Positions 38,103 to 46,396 of a DNA stretch of 64,000 nt are shown here, piece by piece (within the stretch, counting starts at the first letter, position 1; each line of letters begins with the position of its first letter). The notes under the pieces are model-generated. The model saw only the letters and a list, made by a program, of their open reading frames with translations, ran no database searches and had not been told where the DNA came from. The position numbers were made by a program, and so were the translations under genes. The stretch lies in contig NZ_LT607803.1 in assembly GCF_900090195.1 (NCBI RefSeq), forward strand, positions 5,420,229-5,484,228, given 5' to 3'. The stretch comes from Variovorax sp. HW608. Its GTDB lineage: Bacteria > Pseudomonadota > Gammaproteobacteria > Burkholderiales > Burkholderiaceae_C.

Positions 38103-39109
38103 AGCTCATGACCATGAATCGCCGTACTTCCATGTTTCGCCTGCTCGGCACCACGCTGCTGGCCCTGGGGGCCCTGACGTCGGCGTATGCGCAGACCGAA
38201 GCACAGAAGCAGCTCGGCAGCGATCGCTTCACGATCGTCTCGCCGTTCCCGCCGGGCGGGCCCGTCGACACGCTGGCGCGCATCCTGTCCGACGGCCTCG
38301 CCAAGCGCTACGGCCAGGTGGCCGTGGTCGACAACGCCGCGGGCGCGGCGGGCAACATCGGCATGGACCGGGTCAAGCGCGCCAAGGGCGACGGCCACAC
38401 GCTGCTGGTGGTGCCGGCCGGCAACCTGACGATCAACCCGACCTTGATGCCGAACTTCCCGTTCAACATCGAGAAGGACTTCGTGCCGGTCACGATGCTG
38501 GCGAAGGCGCCCAACGTGCTCGTGGCCGCGCCGGGTGCGGGCATCAAGAGCGCGAAGGACCTCGTCGCACAGGCCAAGGCCAAGCCGGGCAGCCTGTCGT
38601 ATGCGTCGCCGGGCGTCGGCAGCGGCCTGCATCTGGCCGGCGAGCTCTTCAAGCAGCAGGCCGGCGTCGACCTGATACACGTGCCGTACAAGGGCACGGC
38701 GCCGGCGCTCAACGACGTGCTGGGCGGCGTGGTGCCGCTGATGTTCAGCAACCTGCCGGGCACGCTGCAGTTCATCAAGAGCGGCAAGCTGGTCGCACTG
38801 GGCATCACCGATACCAGGCGCACGCCGGTGGCGCCCGAGATCCCGACCTTGGCGGAGCAGGGCATCCAGGGCGTGAACGTGACCTCGTGGTATGGCCTGC
38901 TGGCGCCCGCCGGCACGCCGCCGGCCGTGGTCGAGCAGCTCGCGAAGGACGCGGCCGAGATGCTGGCGCAGCCCGAGGTGCGCGAGCGCCTGCAGGCGCA
39001 GGGCATGACCGCCTCGACCATGAAGCCGGCCGAGTTCGCCGCCGCGATGCGCGACGAGACCAAGGTCTGGGCCCAGATCATCAAGGCGCGCAACATCGTC
39101 GCCGAATAG
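38099..39109 (+). CDS. Bug/TctC-family periplasmic binding protein
   Basis: Second Bug protein of the run, 336 residues with a signal peptide ending near LTSAYAQ (about residue 30). Family motifs are FTIVSPFPPGGPVDTLAR, VVDNAAGAAGN and HVPYKGTAPALNDVLGGVV. It is more distant from the proteins at 27987 and 49595 than those are from each other. ATG at 38099 overlaps the dioxygenase stop; internal ATGs at 38108 and 38114 would also leave an intact signal peptide. It presumably recognises a carboxylated substrate or intermediate. Confidence 0.9.
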   Translation: MKLMTMNRRTSMFRLLGTTLLALGALTSAYAQTEAQKQLGSDRFTIVSPFPPGGPVDTLARILSDGLAKRYGQVAVVDNAAGAAGNIGMDRVKRAKGDGHTLLVVPAGNLTINPTLMPNFPFNIEKDFVPVTMLAKAPNVLVAAPGAGIKSAKDLVAQAKAKPGSLSYASPGVGSGLHLAGELFKQQAGVDLIHVPYKGTAPALNDVLGGVVPLMFSNLPGTLQFIKSGKLVALGITDTRRTPVAPEIPTLAEQGIQGVNVTSWYGLLAPAGTPPAVVEQLAKDAAEMLAQPEVRERLQAQGMTASTMKPAEFAAAMRDETKVWAQIIKARNIVAE

Positions 39110-39137
39110 ACCGAAGAGCCAAGGAGACAAGCAGAGC

Positions 39138-39473
39138 ATGAGCACCGCAGCCGCCGCTTCGCCGACGATGCTTCTCACGATCGTGATGAAGCATCACCCC
39201 GGCCTCACGCTGGACGACGTGCAATCGCGCATGAAGGCCAGCGACTGGTGGGAGTCGTTCCCGCCGGAAGGCACGCGCATCGTCTCGTGGACGGTGGCGA
39301 TGGGGCTGGGCCAGATCCTGACGCTGGAGCTGCCGCCCGAGAAGCTGCCGCTGGTGAACCTCGAACTCGAACGACGTGCGTGGGGCGTGTTCAGCACCGA
39401 GTGCTACCCGACCTACGACTTCGTCCCCGTGCGCGAACGCATCCGCGAGCGCGTACGCAACGGCGGCCAGTGA
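39138..39473 (+). CDS. Small conserved protein of unknown function
   Basis: A 111-residue protein with no function I can name. The pattern (MLLTIVMKHHPG at the start, a WWESFPPEGTRIVSW middle, LTLELPPEKLPLVNLELERRAW and a Tyr-rich YPTYDFVPV end) suggests a compact alpha/beta fold of the dimeric ferredoxin-like barrel type, as in muconolactone-isomerase-like proteins, but this is only a structural guess. It has a good AAGGAGA ribosome site and sits between the Bug gene and the Rieske oxygenase set, so it is probably a pathway accessory protein. Confidence 0.6.
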   Translation: MSTAAAASPTMLLTIVMKHHPGLTLDDVQSRMKASDWWESFPPEGTRIVSWTVAMGLGQILTLELPPEKLPLVNLELERRAWGVFSTECYPTYDFVPVRERIRERVRNGGQ

Positions 39474-39529
39474 GGCCGCGCCGAACGCAACCCTTACGCA
39501 CGTCCTATTAAACCCAGATGGAGCGAACC

Positions 39530-39748
39530 ATGACCGACCGCATTCTCGAACCGCATCAGGCGCGCACGCGCACCCCCACCACCTACGAGGACCTGCTCGG
39601 CGACGCGATCGAGCGCGCCTATGCCGCAGGTGTCCATGACCTGACGGGTCTGGTGGAGGCGCTCAATCGCGATGGCATCACGAGCCCGAGCGGCCAGCTC
39701 TGGACCGAGGCCATCTACCGCGAAGAGATCGCCGCGCTCGGCAACTGA
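39530..39748 (+). CDS. Small helical protein, recombinase-like HTH type
   Basis: A 72-residue protein, mostly helical. The segment IERAYAAGVHDLTGLVEALNR followed by DGITSPSGQLWTE resembles the short domain of serine recombinases that reads a helix and a xxG(I/V)xTxxGxxW turn, here without any catalytic domain. A similar small protein is, to my recollection, common beside Rieske-oxygenase genes. ATG at 39530 has GGAG ten bases upstream; an in-frame ATG at 39518 is the alternative. It may be a regulator or an assembly factor; function unknown. Confidence 0.6.
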   Translation: MTDRILEPHQARTRTPTTYEDLLGDAIERAYAAGVHDLTGLVEALNRDGITSPSGQLWTEAIYREEIAALGN

Positions 39749-39785
39749 TCCGCCCGACATTCATTCTTCATTCGAGGAACCCACC

Positions 39786-40820
39786 ATGACGACCATTCCC
39801 ATCCAAGTCGATCCCGTCGACCAACTGCTCGAAGTTGGCCTCAAGGACCTCTGGTATCCGATCTGCCCGTCGAGCCTCATCAAGGAACGGCCGGTTTCGC
39901 TGCGCCGGCTCGGCCGCAAGTTCGCGTTCTGGCGCGACCACGCGGGCAAGCTGCATGCGCTCGAAGACCGCTGCCCGCACCGCGGTGCGCCGCTGTCGCA
40001 GGGCGTGATCCTGGGCGATCGCCTTTCGTGCCCTTACCACGGCGTCGAAGTGCGCTGCGACGGCGTGGTCACCAAGGTGCCCGGCAGCCCGGGCTGCAAG
40101 CTCGAAGGCTCGCACGCGACGCGCTTCTTCCACGTGCAGGAGAAGGCCGGCGCGGTGTGGCTCTACAACTCGAAGGACGATGTCGAGACGCCGCCGCCGC
40201 TGGTGCTGCCCGAGCAGCTCACCAACGAGGACGAGTACTCGCACTTCCTCTGCTACGCGGAGTGGAAGGGCGACTACCGCTACGTGCTCGACAACGTGAT
40301 GGACCCGATGCACGGCACCTTCCTGCACAAGCAGTCGCACTCGATGGCCGAAGGCGATTCGAAGGCCAAGTTCGGCATCCGCGCGACCGACACCGGCTTC
40401 GTGTTCGAGAAGGAAGGCCAGCGCAACGTCAACTTCGACTGGACCGAGTGGGCCGACACCGGCGTGCACTGGATGCGCCTGGAGATCCCGTACCCGAAGA
40501 CCGGCGGCCCGGGCGGCAACTTCATCATCGTCGGCAGCTACACGCCGATCTCGCCGACGCTGTCGTGCGCCTTCCACTGGCGCGTGCGCAAGCTGCCCAA
40601 GGGCTGGGAGCGCGATACCTGGCGCTTCCTCTACAAGAACCGCCTCGAAGCGCGCCACTGGCACGTGCTCGAGCAGGACCGCGTGCTGATCGAGAACATG
40701 GAGCCCGATGCCAACCAGCACGAGCAGCTCTACCAGCACGACCTGGGCATCGTGCGCCTGCGCCGCCACCTGCGTGGCCTCGCGCGGCAGCAGATCGAAG
40801 CCGCCTCGCAGTCCGCATGA
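39786..40820 (+). CDS. Rieske non-heme iron oxygenase, alpha subunit
   Basis: A 344-residue aromatic ring-hydroxylating or demethylating oxygenase. The Rieske site is C63-P-H65 and C82-P-Y-H85. The mononuclear iron motif N-x2-D-x2-H-x4-H is N170, D173, H176, H181. Length and lack of a beta-subunit gene match the VanA/phthalate-type, single-component oxygenases, which often demethylate or hydroxylate aromatic carboxylates. It is paired with the reductase gene at 41290. It is probably the ring-activating step before the extradiol enzyme. ATG at 39786 follows a GAGGAAC ribosome site. Confidence 0.92.
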   Translation: MTTIPIQVDPVDQLLEVGLKDLWYPICPSSLIKERPVSLRRLGRKFAFWRDHAGKLHALEDRCPHRGAPLSQGVILGDRLSCPYHGVEVRCDGVVTKVPGSPGCKLEGSHATRFFHVQEKAGAVWLYNSKDDVETPPPLVLPEQLTNEDEYSHFLCYAEWKGDYRYVLDNVMDPMHGTFLHKQSHSMAEGDSKAKFGIRATDTGFVFEKEGQRNVNFDWTEWADTGVHWMRLEIPYPKTGGPGGNFIIVGSYTPISPTLSCAFHWRVRKLPKGWERDTWRFLYKNRLEARHWHVLEQDRVLIENMEPDANQHEQLYQHDLGIVRLRRHLRGLARQQIEAASQSA

Positions 40821-41266
40821 CCACCCAGGCCGCCATGCCCGTGCGCCGCGTCGCCTGCGAGGCCGTGCCCGATCTGCCGCATGCCATCTGGTCCAACGCG
40901 CTCGTCGTCGGCCAGGAGGTGGTGCTGTCGGGGCAGACGGCGCATCCCGCGACGCGCGACGCCGCGCAGGCGGGCCGGCCGCTCGGCGCCTACGAGCAGA
41001 CGCTGGTGGTGCTGCGCAAGGTGCAGGCCCTGCTCGAAGCGGCAGGGGGCGGCATCCACAACATCGTGAAGCTCGTGGTGTACGTGACCGACATCGCGGA
41101 CAAGGACGAGGTCGGGCGTGCCCGGCGCGACTTCTTCGCGCAGCTGCCGGAGTGCGCCTACCCGGCCTCCACCCTGGTCGCGGTCAGCGCGCTGGTGTTT
41201 CCCGAACTCCGCGTCGAGATCGACGCCTTCGCGCGGCTCGACGTCGACCTGCGCACCGCCAACTGA
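40817..41266 (+). CDS. RidA/YjgF-family protein without the usual Arg
   Basis: A 149-residue Rid-family protein with the typical LVVGQEVVLSGQTA start, VLRKVQALLEAAGGGIHNIVKLVVYVTDI and the late ALVFPELRVEIDAFA. RidA enzymes that hydrolyse 2-imino acids use an Arg in a PxRS context; here the segment reads YPASTL, with S118 in that place. It may have another activity, for example as 2-aminomuconate deaminase, which is a Rid homologue, or a binding role. ATG at 40817 overlaps the Rieske gene stop by 4 bp. Confidence 0.85.
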   Translation: MTTQAAMPVRRVACEAVPDLPHAIWSNALVVGQEVVLSGQTAHPATRDAAQAGRPLGAYEQTLVVLRKVQALLEAAGGGIHNIVKLVVYVTDIADKDEVGRARRDFFAQLPECAYPASTLVAVSALVFPELRVEIDAFARLDVDLRTAN

Positions 41267-41289
41267 ATCGTTTCTTCGAGGTTCCCGCC

Positions 41290-42258
41290 ATGTCTTCCCC
41301 CACGCTGAACGCCCTGGTGCACACGATGCGCTATGAAGCCGACGGCATCGTCAGCGTCGAGTTCCGCCCGGCTTCGCCGGACGTGGATTTCCCCGCCTTC
41401 GAGGCCGGCTCCCACATCGACCTGCACCTGCCCAACGGCCTGGTGCGCAGCTACTCGCTGTGCAACCCTTCGAGCGACCGCCAGCGCTACGTGGTGGGCG
41501 TGCTCAACGACCGCAAGAGCCGCGGCGGCTCGCGCTACGTGCACCAGCAGTTGCGCGTGGGCATGACGCTGCCGATCTCGGCGCCGCGCAACAACTTCAA
41601 GCTCGAAGAGGGCGCCGAGCGCTCGGTGCTGGTGGCCGGGGGCATCGGCGTGACGCCGATCTGGTGCATGCTGCAGCGCCTCGTGGCGATCGGCAGGCCG
41701 GTGGAGATGCTCTACTGCGCGCGCACCCGCAAGGAAGCTGCCTTCTGCGAGGCGATCGGCGCGCTGGCGGCCGAGAAGTCGGTGCAGCTCACCTGGCACT
41801 TCGATGACGAGAAGGGCGCGCCGCCCAAGCTCGCCGAGCTGCTGGCCGGCAAGGGCGCCGACAGCCACTACTACTGCTGCGGCCCGACGCCGATGCTCGA
41901 CAGCTTCGAGAAGGCCTGCGAGCAGCTCGGCTTGCCGCATGCGCACATCGAGCGCTTCGCGGCGGCGCATGTCGAAGCGCCGGCGGCGAGCGAGGCCTTC
42001 GTCGTCGAATGCGCGAAGAGCGGCAAGTCGGTCGAAGTGCCGCCGGGCAAGTCGATCCTCGACAGCCTGATCGATGCCGGCCTGAGCCCCGACCACAGCT
42101 GCAAGGAAGGCGTCTGCGGCGCCTGCGAAACGAAGGTGGTCTCGGGCGAGATCGACCATCGCGACGGCATACTGACCAAGGCCGAACAGGCTGCCAACAA
42201 GACCATCATGATCTGCGTTTCCGGTTGCAAGCGCGGCCCGCTGGTCCTGGATATCTGA
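41290..42258 (+). CDS. Oxygenase reductase (FMN/NAD plus plant-type 2Fe-2S)
   Basis: A 322-residue VanB/phthalate-dioxygenase-reductase-type electron donor. The flavin-binding segment LVRSYSLCNP, the nucleotide-binding region VAGGIGVTPIWCM with YYCCGPTPML, and a C-terminal plant-type ferredoxin domain with CKEGVCGACE and a final CVSGC give a complete electron chain from NADH to the oxygenase. Linked 23 bp after the RidA gene, it is the natural partner of the Rieske enzyme at 39786. Confidence 0.93.
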   Translation: MSSPTLNALVHTMRYEADGIVSVEFRPASPDVDFPAFEAGSHIDLHLPNGLVRSYSLCNPSSDRQRYVVGVLNDRKSRGGSRYVHQQLRVGMTLPISAPRNNFKLEEGAERSVLVAGGIGVTPIWCMLQRLVAIGRPVEMLYCARTRKEAAFCEAIGALAAEKSVQLTWHFDDEKGAPPKLAELLAGKGADSHYYCCGPTPMLDSFEKACEQLGLPHAHIERFAAAHVEAPAASEAFVVECAKSGKSVEVPPGKSILDSLIDAGLSPDHSCKEGVCGACETKVVSGEIDHRDGILTKAEQAANKTIMICVSGCKRGPLVLDI

Positions 42259-42271
42259 GCCGGAGCAAGCG

Positions 42272-43567
42272 ATGCAAGCCAGGCAATTTCGTTGGTACGG
42301 CGTGATCACGCTGTTCGTGATCGTCGCCATCTCCTACGTCGACCGCATCAACATCGCGGTCCTGATCACCGACCCGGCCTTCCTCGGCCACATGGGCATC
42401 GCCGCCTCCGACCGGGTCAGCCAGGGCCTGCTCGCGACCGCCTTCATGGTCGGCTACGGCGTCTCGGCCTTCGTGCTGACGCCGTTCTGCGCGGCGCTGT
42501 TCGGCGTGCGAAAAAGCCTGATCATGGGCCTCGTCCTCTGGGGCGTGGTGACCTTCGTCACGCCCTGGTTCACGGGCTACGGCATGCTGCTCGCGTCGCG
42601 CATCCTGCTCGGCGTCTCCGAAGGGCCGCTGTTCTCGCTGGCCTCGTCCTACATCAAGGCGCACTACGAGGACCGCGAGAACGGCAAGCCGAACTCCTTC
42701 GTCAACATGGGCACCGGGCTGGGGCTCGCGGTGGGCTATCCCTTCGTCGGCTATCTGCTGGCCAGCTATGCGTGGGATACCTCCTTCCACGTGCTGGGCC
42801 TCCTGAACATCCTGCTGGGCATTCCGCTGGTGGTCGCCTTCGTGCGCATGCCGGCCTCGTACGTGAACCAGGCCAAGCCGCGTTCCTTCGGCGAGGCGAT
42901 GGCCAAGGTGGCGGGCATCGCGCGCGGCGCCTTGCACACGCGGCATCTCGTGCTCATCACGGTGATGACGTCCGCCATGCTGGCCTATCTCTGGGGCGGC
43001 AGCAACTGGCTGCCGGCCTACCTCAAGGAAGCGCGCGGCTTCTCGCTGCGCGAAATGGGCTGGCTCGCATCGCTGCCCCAGTACGCGACGGTGCTCGCGG
43101 TGCTGCTGGGCGGCGTGATCATCGACAGGATCGAGCGGCTGCACGTGCCCTTCATCTTCATGGGCGCGAGCGTCGGCGTGGCGCTGTCGGTGCTGCTGGC
43201 GATCAGCGCGCAGGACCGCTACGTCGCCGCCTATTCGCTCATTGCGGCCAACTTCTGCTGGGGCCTGATGAGCCCGGCGATCCCGAGCACGGTGCAGTAC
43301 TGCTCGCGGCCCGAGCACGTGGCCAGCGCCTTCGGCGTGGTCAACGGCACGGGCAGCCTGGTGGCGGGCTTCATGCCGGCCTTCATGGGGGCGGTGATCG
43401 CTGCGCTCTCGGGCGGCGCGGGCACGGCGGGCAGCTCGGCCTCGGGCTTCTTCGCCGGCTTCGCGATGCTGATCGGCACGCAGCTGGTCGTGTTCATCTG
43501 CGGCCTGATCCTGTGGCTGCGCGAGCGCAGCGCGCCGCAGGCGGGCATGACGGCGACGGCGGCCTGA
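42272..43567 (+). CDS. MFS transporter (anion:cation symporter type)
   Basis: A 431-residue 12-TM major facilitator. The N-terminal SYVDRINIAVLI motif is characteristic of the anion:cation symporter family, which imports aromatic acids, galactonate, tartrate and similar anions. Other visible elements are SRILLGVSEGPLF in TM4-5 and the loop IIDRIERLHVP in the second half. It is the last gene of the rightward catabolic run and likely carries the run's substrate across the inner membrane. Confidence 0.88.
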   Translation: MQARQFRWYGVITLFVIVAISYVDRINIAVLITDPAFLGHMGIAASDRVSQGLLATAFMVGYGVSAFVLTPFCAALFGVRKSLIMGLVLWGVVTFVTPWFTGYGMLLASRILLGVSEGPLFSLASSYIKAHYEDRENGKPNSFVNMGTGLGLAVGYPFVGYLLASYAWDTSFHVLGLLNILLGIPLVVAFVRMPASYVNQAKPRSFGEAMAKVAGIARGALHTRHLVLITVMTSAMLAYLWGGSNWLPAYLKEARGFSLREMGWLASLPQYATVLAVLLGGVIIDRIERLHVPFIFMGASVGVALSVLLAISAQDRYVAAYSLIAANFCWGLMSPAIPSTVQYCSRPEHVASAFGVVNGTGSLVAGFMPAFMGAVIAALSGGAGTAGSSASGFFAGFAMLIGTQLVVFICGLILWLRERSAPQAGMTATAA

Positions 43568-43577
43568 TACCGCCGCA

Positions 43578-43596
43578 GGCGGGCGCAGGACCCGCC
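43578..43596. terminator. GC hairpin between convergent genes
   Basis: GGCGGG and CCCGCC form a perfect six-pair stem around a seven-base loop in the 36-bp gap between the MFS stop and the convergent aminotransferase stop. There is no T-run, so it could serve both strands only weakly. Confidence 0.4.
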
Positions 43597-43603
43597 GCGC
43601 CGT

Positions 43604-44830
43604 TCAGCCGGCCGCAGGGGCCGCAGCCGGCTTCACCAGGCCATCCGCCTTGAACATGGCCTTGATGCCCCGCACCGCCTGCCGGATGCGCGACTCGTTC
43701 TCGATCAGCGCGAAGCGCACGTAGTCGTCACCCAGGTCGCCGAATCCGATGCCCGGCGACACCGACACCTTGGCCTTGGCCAGCAACTCTTTGGCGAATT
43801 CGAGCGAGCCGAGCGAGCGGTAGGGTTCGGGGATCTTCGCCCAGATGTACATCGACGCCTTGGGCCGCTCCACCAGCCAGCCGGCCTCCATGAGGCCCTT
43901 GTAGAGCACGTCGCGCCGGCGCTGGTACTGCCCGGCGATCTCGCGCACGCATTGCTGGTCGCCTTCGAGCGCCGCGATCGCCGCCACCTGCACCGGCGTG
44001 AACGAGCCGTAGTCGTGGTAGCTCTTGATGCGCGCCAGGGCCGCGACCAGCTCGGCATTGCCGACCATGAAGCCGACGCGCCAGCCGGCCATGTTGTAGC
44101 TCTTGGAGAGGGTGAAGAACTCGACCGCGACGTCCTTCGCGCCCTCGACCTGCATGATCGACGGTGCCTTCCAGCCGTCGAACACGATGTCGGCATAGGC
44201 GAGGTCGTGCACCACCAGGATCTCGTGCTTGCGCGCCAGCGCGATCACGCGTTCGAAGAAGTCCAGCTCCACGCACTGCGCGGTCGGATTCGACGGAAAG
44301 CCGAGGATCATCATCTTCGGCTTGGGATAGCTGCCGCGGATCGCTTTTTCGAGTTCGGCGAAGAAGTCGACATCCGGGTCCATCGGCACCGAGCGGATGT
44401 CGGCGCCCGCGATCACGGCGCCGTAGATGTGGATCGGGTAGCTCGGGTTCGGCACCAGCACCGTGTCGCCGCGATCGAGCGTCGCGAGCATCAGGTGCGC
44501 GAGCCCTTCCTTGGAGCCGATGGTGACGATGGCCTCGCTTTCCGGGTCGATCTCGACGTCGTAGCGCTCGCGATACCAGTGGGCGATGGCGCGGCGCAGC
44601 CTGGGGATGCCCTTGGACGACGAATAGCCATGCGTGTCCGTCCGTTGCGCGACTTCGGTCAGCTTGGCGACGATGTGCGCCGGGGTCGCCCCATCGGGGT
44701 TGCCCATGCTCATGTCGATGATGTCCTCGCCGCGCCGGCGAGCCGCGAGCTTGAGCTCGGCAGTGATGTTGAAGACGTAGGGGGGAAGGCGATCGATACG
44801 CGCGAAGCGGCGCGTGCCTGGGGATGACAT
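43604..44830 (-). CDS. PLP-dependent class I aminotransferase (alanine transaminase type)
   Basis: A 408-residue fold-type I aminotransferase resembling AlaC-type alanine aminotransferases, which make alanine from pyruvate. Motifs are [13 protein letters not shown], the substrate-binding [16 protein letters not shown], the [12 protein letters not shown] acidic site and the PLP Lys in [17 protein letters not shown] (about residue 243). An AAGGAAA ribosome site precedes ATG 44830. It stands alone, convergent with the catabolic run, and is probably a general amino-acid metabolism gene. Confidence 0.88.
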   Translation of the reverse strand: MSSPGTRRFARIDRLPPYVFNITAELKLAARRRGEDIIDMSMGNPDGATPAHIVAKLTEVAQRTDTHGYSSSKGIPRLRRAIAHWYRERYDVEIDPESEAIVTIGSKEGLAHLMLATLDRGDTVLVPNPSYPIHIYGAVIAGADIRSVPMDPDVDFFAELEKAIRGSYPKPKMMILGFPSNPTAQCVELDFFERVIALARKHEILVVHDLAYADIVFDGWKAPSIMQVEGAKDVAVEFFTLSKSYNMAGWRVGFMVGNAELVAALARIKSYHDYGSFTPVQVAAIAALEGDQQCVREIAGQYQRRRDVLYKGLMEAGWLVERPKASMYIWAKIPEPYRSLGSLEFAKELLAKAKVSVSPGIGFGDLGDDYVRFALIENESRIRQAVRGIKAMFKADGLVKPAAAPAAG

Positions 44831-44923
44831 GAAGAGTTTCCTTGACGTTAGCGCCCGGAACCGTCCGAGCGACGTGTGGCGCCGTGTGCACCGACCGGGG
44901 TCGATGCTTGCGGCGCCGGACTC

Positions 44924-44929
44924 ATCATA
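44924..44929 (-). promoter_or_regulatory. Possible -10 box of the aminotransferase gene
   Basis: TATGAT on the minus strand, 94 bases before the aminotransferase ATG, in the gap after the CoxG-like gene. No convincing -35 box was seen. Confidence 0.3.
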
Positions 44930-44941
44930 GCGGCCGCGTCG

Positions 44942-45769
44942 TCACTTCGCGAGCAGTTCTCGCAGCCAGTCCTTGCACTGGTCCGCGCCTTCGAGCGGCC
45001 ATTCGATGTGGATCGTCTTGTCGCGCTGGCGGATCTCGATGCGGATCGAGCGATCCGTCGTCATGCCGTTGGCGGAGCGGCCGTTGCGCACGCCGAGCAG
45101 GCGGGACCACCAGCCGGCTTCGGGTTCCCGCTCCCGTTCCCGTTCGTGCGTGCTCGTCGTGCGCGTCGCCGCGACGTGCGGGCGCGCGGCATCGACCGGC
45201 CTGCCGCAGTCGGAAAGAACCGGCGCGACGGCCGAGGCCGCTTCGTGCACCACCTGCGGCGCGGGCTTGCGCGCGGTGGCGGGCGCCGCCTTGGGCGCTG
45301 GTGCCGGTGCCGCCGGCACCGCACCTCCGTCGATGCGCGCGGCAAGGTTCGCGCCGAACTCTTCCCACATCCGGTCGGCCTTGGTCTTCATCACGCTGAG
45401 CCCGAAGGTGCCGAGGCGGCCGAGCACGTCGACGTTGACCTTGATGCGCAGCTCGGTGCCGCCTTCCGCGGTCGGCGTGAGGAAGATCTCGCTCTGCTGC
45501 TTCAGCGAGCTGGCGACCGACGCATCCTCGCCCGTGCCTTCGGCGCGCAGGTAGCTCGGCGCGCGCTGCTCCACGATGGTGGTGCGGAGCCGGAACTTGG
45601 CGTTGATGAAGGCGATCTTCACGTGCATCAGCGCGACGTACTCGACGTCGCTCACCACGTCGATCGACTTCATGCCCGGCACGCAGCCGCCCATCACCTG
45701 CGGATCGAGCAGCAGGGCCCATACGCGCTGCGGCGGGGCAGCGACGGTCAGTGTCTTTTCAATTTCCAC
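44942..45769 (-). CDS. CoxG-like SRPBCC-domain protein
   Basis: A 275-residue protein whose first 150 residues match the CO-dehydrogenase subunit G/polyketide-cyclase-like SRPBCC fold (MEIEKTLTVAAPPQRVWALLLDPQ, CVPGMKSID, GGTELRIKVNVDVLGRLGTFG). A low-complexity Ala/Pro linker with a TSTHEREREREPE stretch (about 160-225) leads to a short C-terminal beta domain. CoxG proteins help anchor or mature molybdenum hydroxylases. It overlaps the 2Fe-2S subunit gene by 11 bp and closes the operon. Confidence 0.85.
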   Translation of the reverse strand: MEIEKTLTVAAPPQRVWALLLDPQVMGGCVPGMKSIDVVSDVEYVALMHVKIAFINAKFRLRTTIVEQRAPSYLRAEGTGEDASVASSLKQQSEIFLTPTAEGGTELRIKVNVDVLGRLGTFGLSVMKTKADRMWEEFGANLAARIDGGAVPAAPAPAPKAAPATARKPAPQVVHEAASAVAPVLSDCGRPVDAARPHVAATRTTSTHEREREREPEAGWWSRLLGVRNGRSANGMTTDRSIRIEIRQRDKTIHIEWPLEGADQCKDWLRELLAK

Positions 45770-46235
45770 GCATCTTCTCCGCGGCGTTCAGGATGGATTC
45801 GACGATCTGGGTGTAGCCGGTGCAGCGGCACAGATTGCCGGTGAGGCCGTGCCGCACTTCGTCGGCGGTCGGCTCAGGGTTGCTCTCGAGCATCGCGCAC
45901 GAGGTCATGAGAAAGCCCGGCGTGCAGTAGCCGCATTGCAGGCCGCCGCATTGCATGAAGCTCTCCTGCAGCGGATGCAGCCGGTCGCCGTCGGCGAGGC
46001 CCTCGACGGTCCTGATATCGCAGCCCTGCACCTGCACGGCGAGCTTGAGGCAGGACTTGACGACTTCGCCATCCACCAGCACCGAGCAGGCGCCGCAGAT
46101 GCCGGTCTCGCAGCCGCGCTTGGTGCCGGTGAGGTGCAGGTCGTCACGCAGGAAGTCCGACAGCAGTCGGCGCGCCGGCACCTCGACGCTCTGCGCCTCG
46201 CCGTTCACGGTGCATTCGATGCGGTGTTGGCTCAT
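45759..46235 (-). CDS. Molybdenum hydroxylase small subunit, 2Fe-2S
   Basis: A 158-residue iron-sulfur subunit of the xanthine-oxidase family. It carries a plant-type cluster motif (CETGICGACSVL plus a later Cys) and the second, helical cluster motif (CGYCTPGFL, then CRCTGYTQI). Start at 46235 (MSQHRIE) has a GGAG site; a longer reading is not needed. It transfers electrons from the Mo subunit to the FAD subunit. A dispersed repeat lies between it and the FAD-subunit gene. Confidence 0.92.
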   Translation of the reverse strand: MSQHRIECTVNGEAQSVEVPARRLLSDFLRDDLHLTGTKRGCETGICGACSVLVDGEVVKSCLKLAVQVQGCDIRTVEGLADGDRLHPLQESFMQCGGLQCGYCTPGFLMTSCAMLESNPEPTADEVRHGLTGNLCRCTGYTQIVESILNAAEKMRGN

Positions 46236-46297
46236 TTCAATTCTCCATTGCGCTTTCGCGCGACTCATGACCCACGACACTGACGCAGCACAGTCCA

Positions 46298-46389
46298 GGG
46301 CACCCGCGGAACCGGCTTTGCCGGGCCGCTGGGCGCGCCCCCTTGAGGGGGGAGGCGGCTACACGAAGTGAGCAAGCAACGGGGGTGGG
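46298..46389 (+). repeat. Dispersed extragenic repeat, copy 2
   Basis: Begins CACCCGCGGAACCGGC and ends GGCTACACGAAGTGAGC through GGGGGTGG, with the CCCCCTTGAGGGGG inverted repeat inside. It lies in the middle of the leftward operon, seven bases from the stop of the FAD-subunit gene, so it may reduce expression of the downstream small-subunit and CoxG genes. Confidence 0.7.
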
Positions 46390-46396
46390 CTTCATT

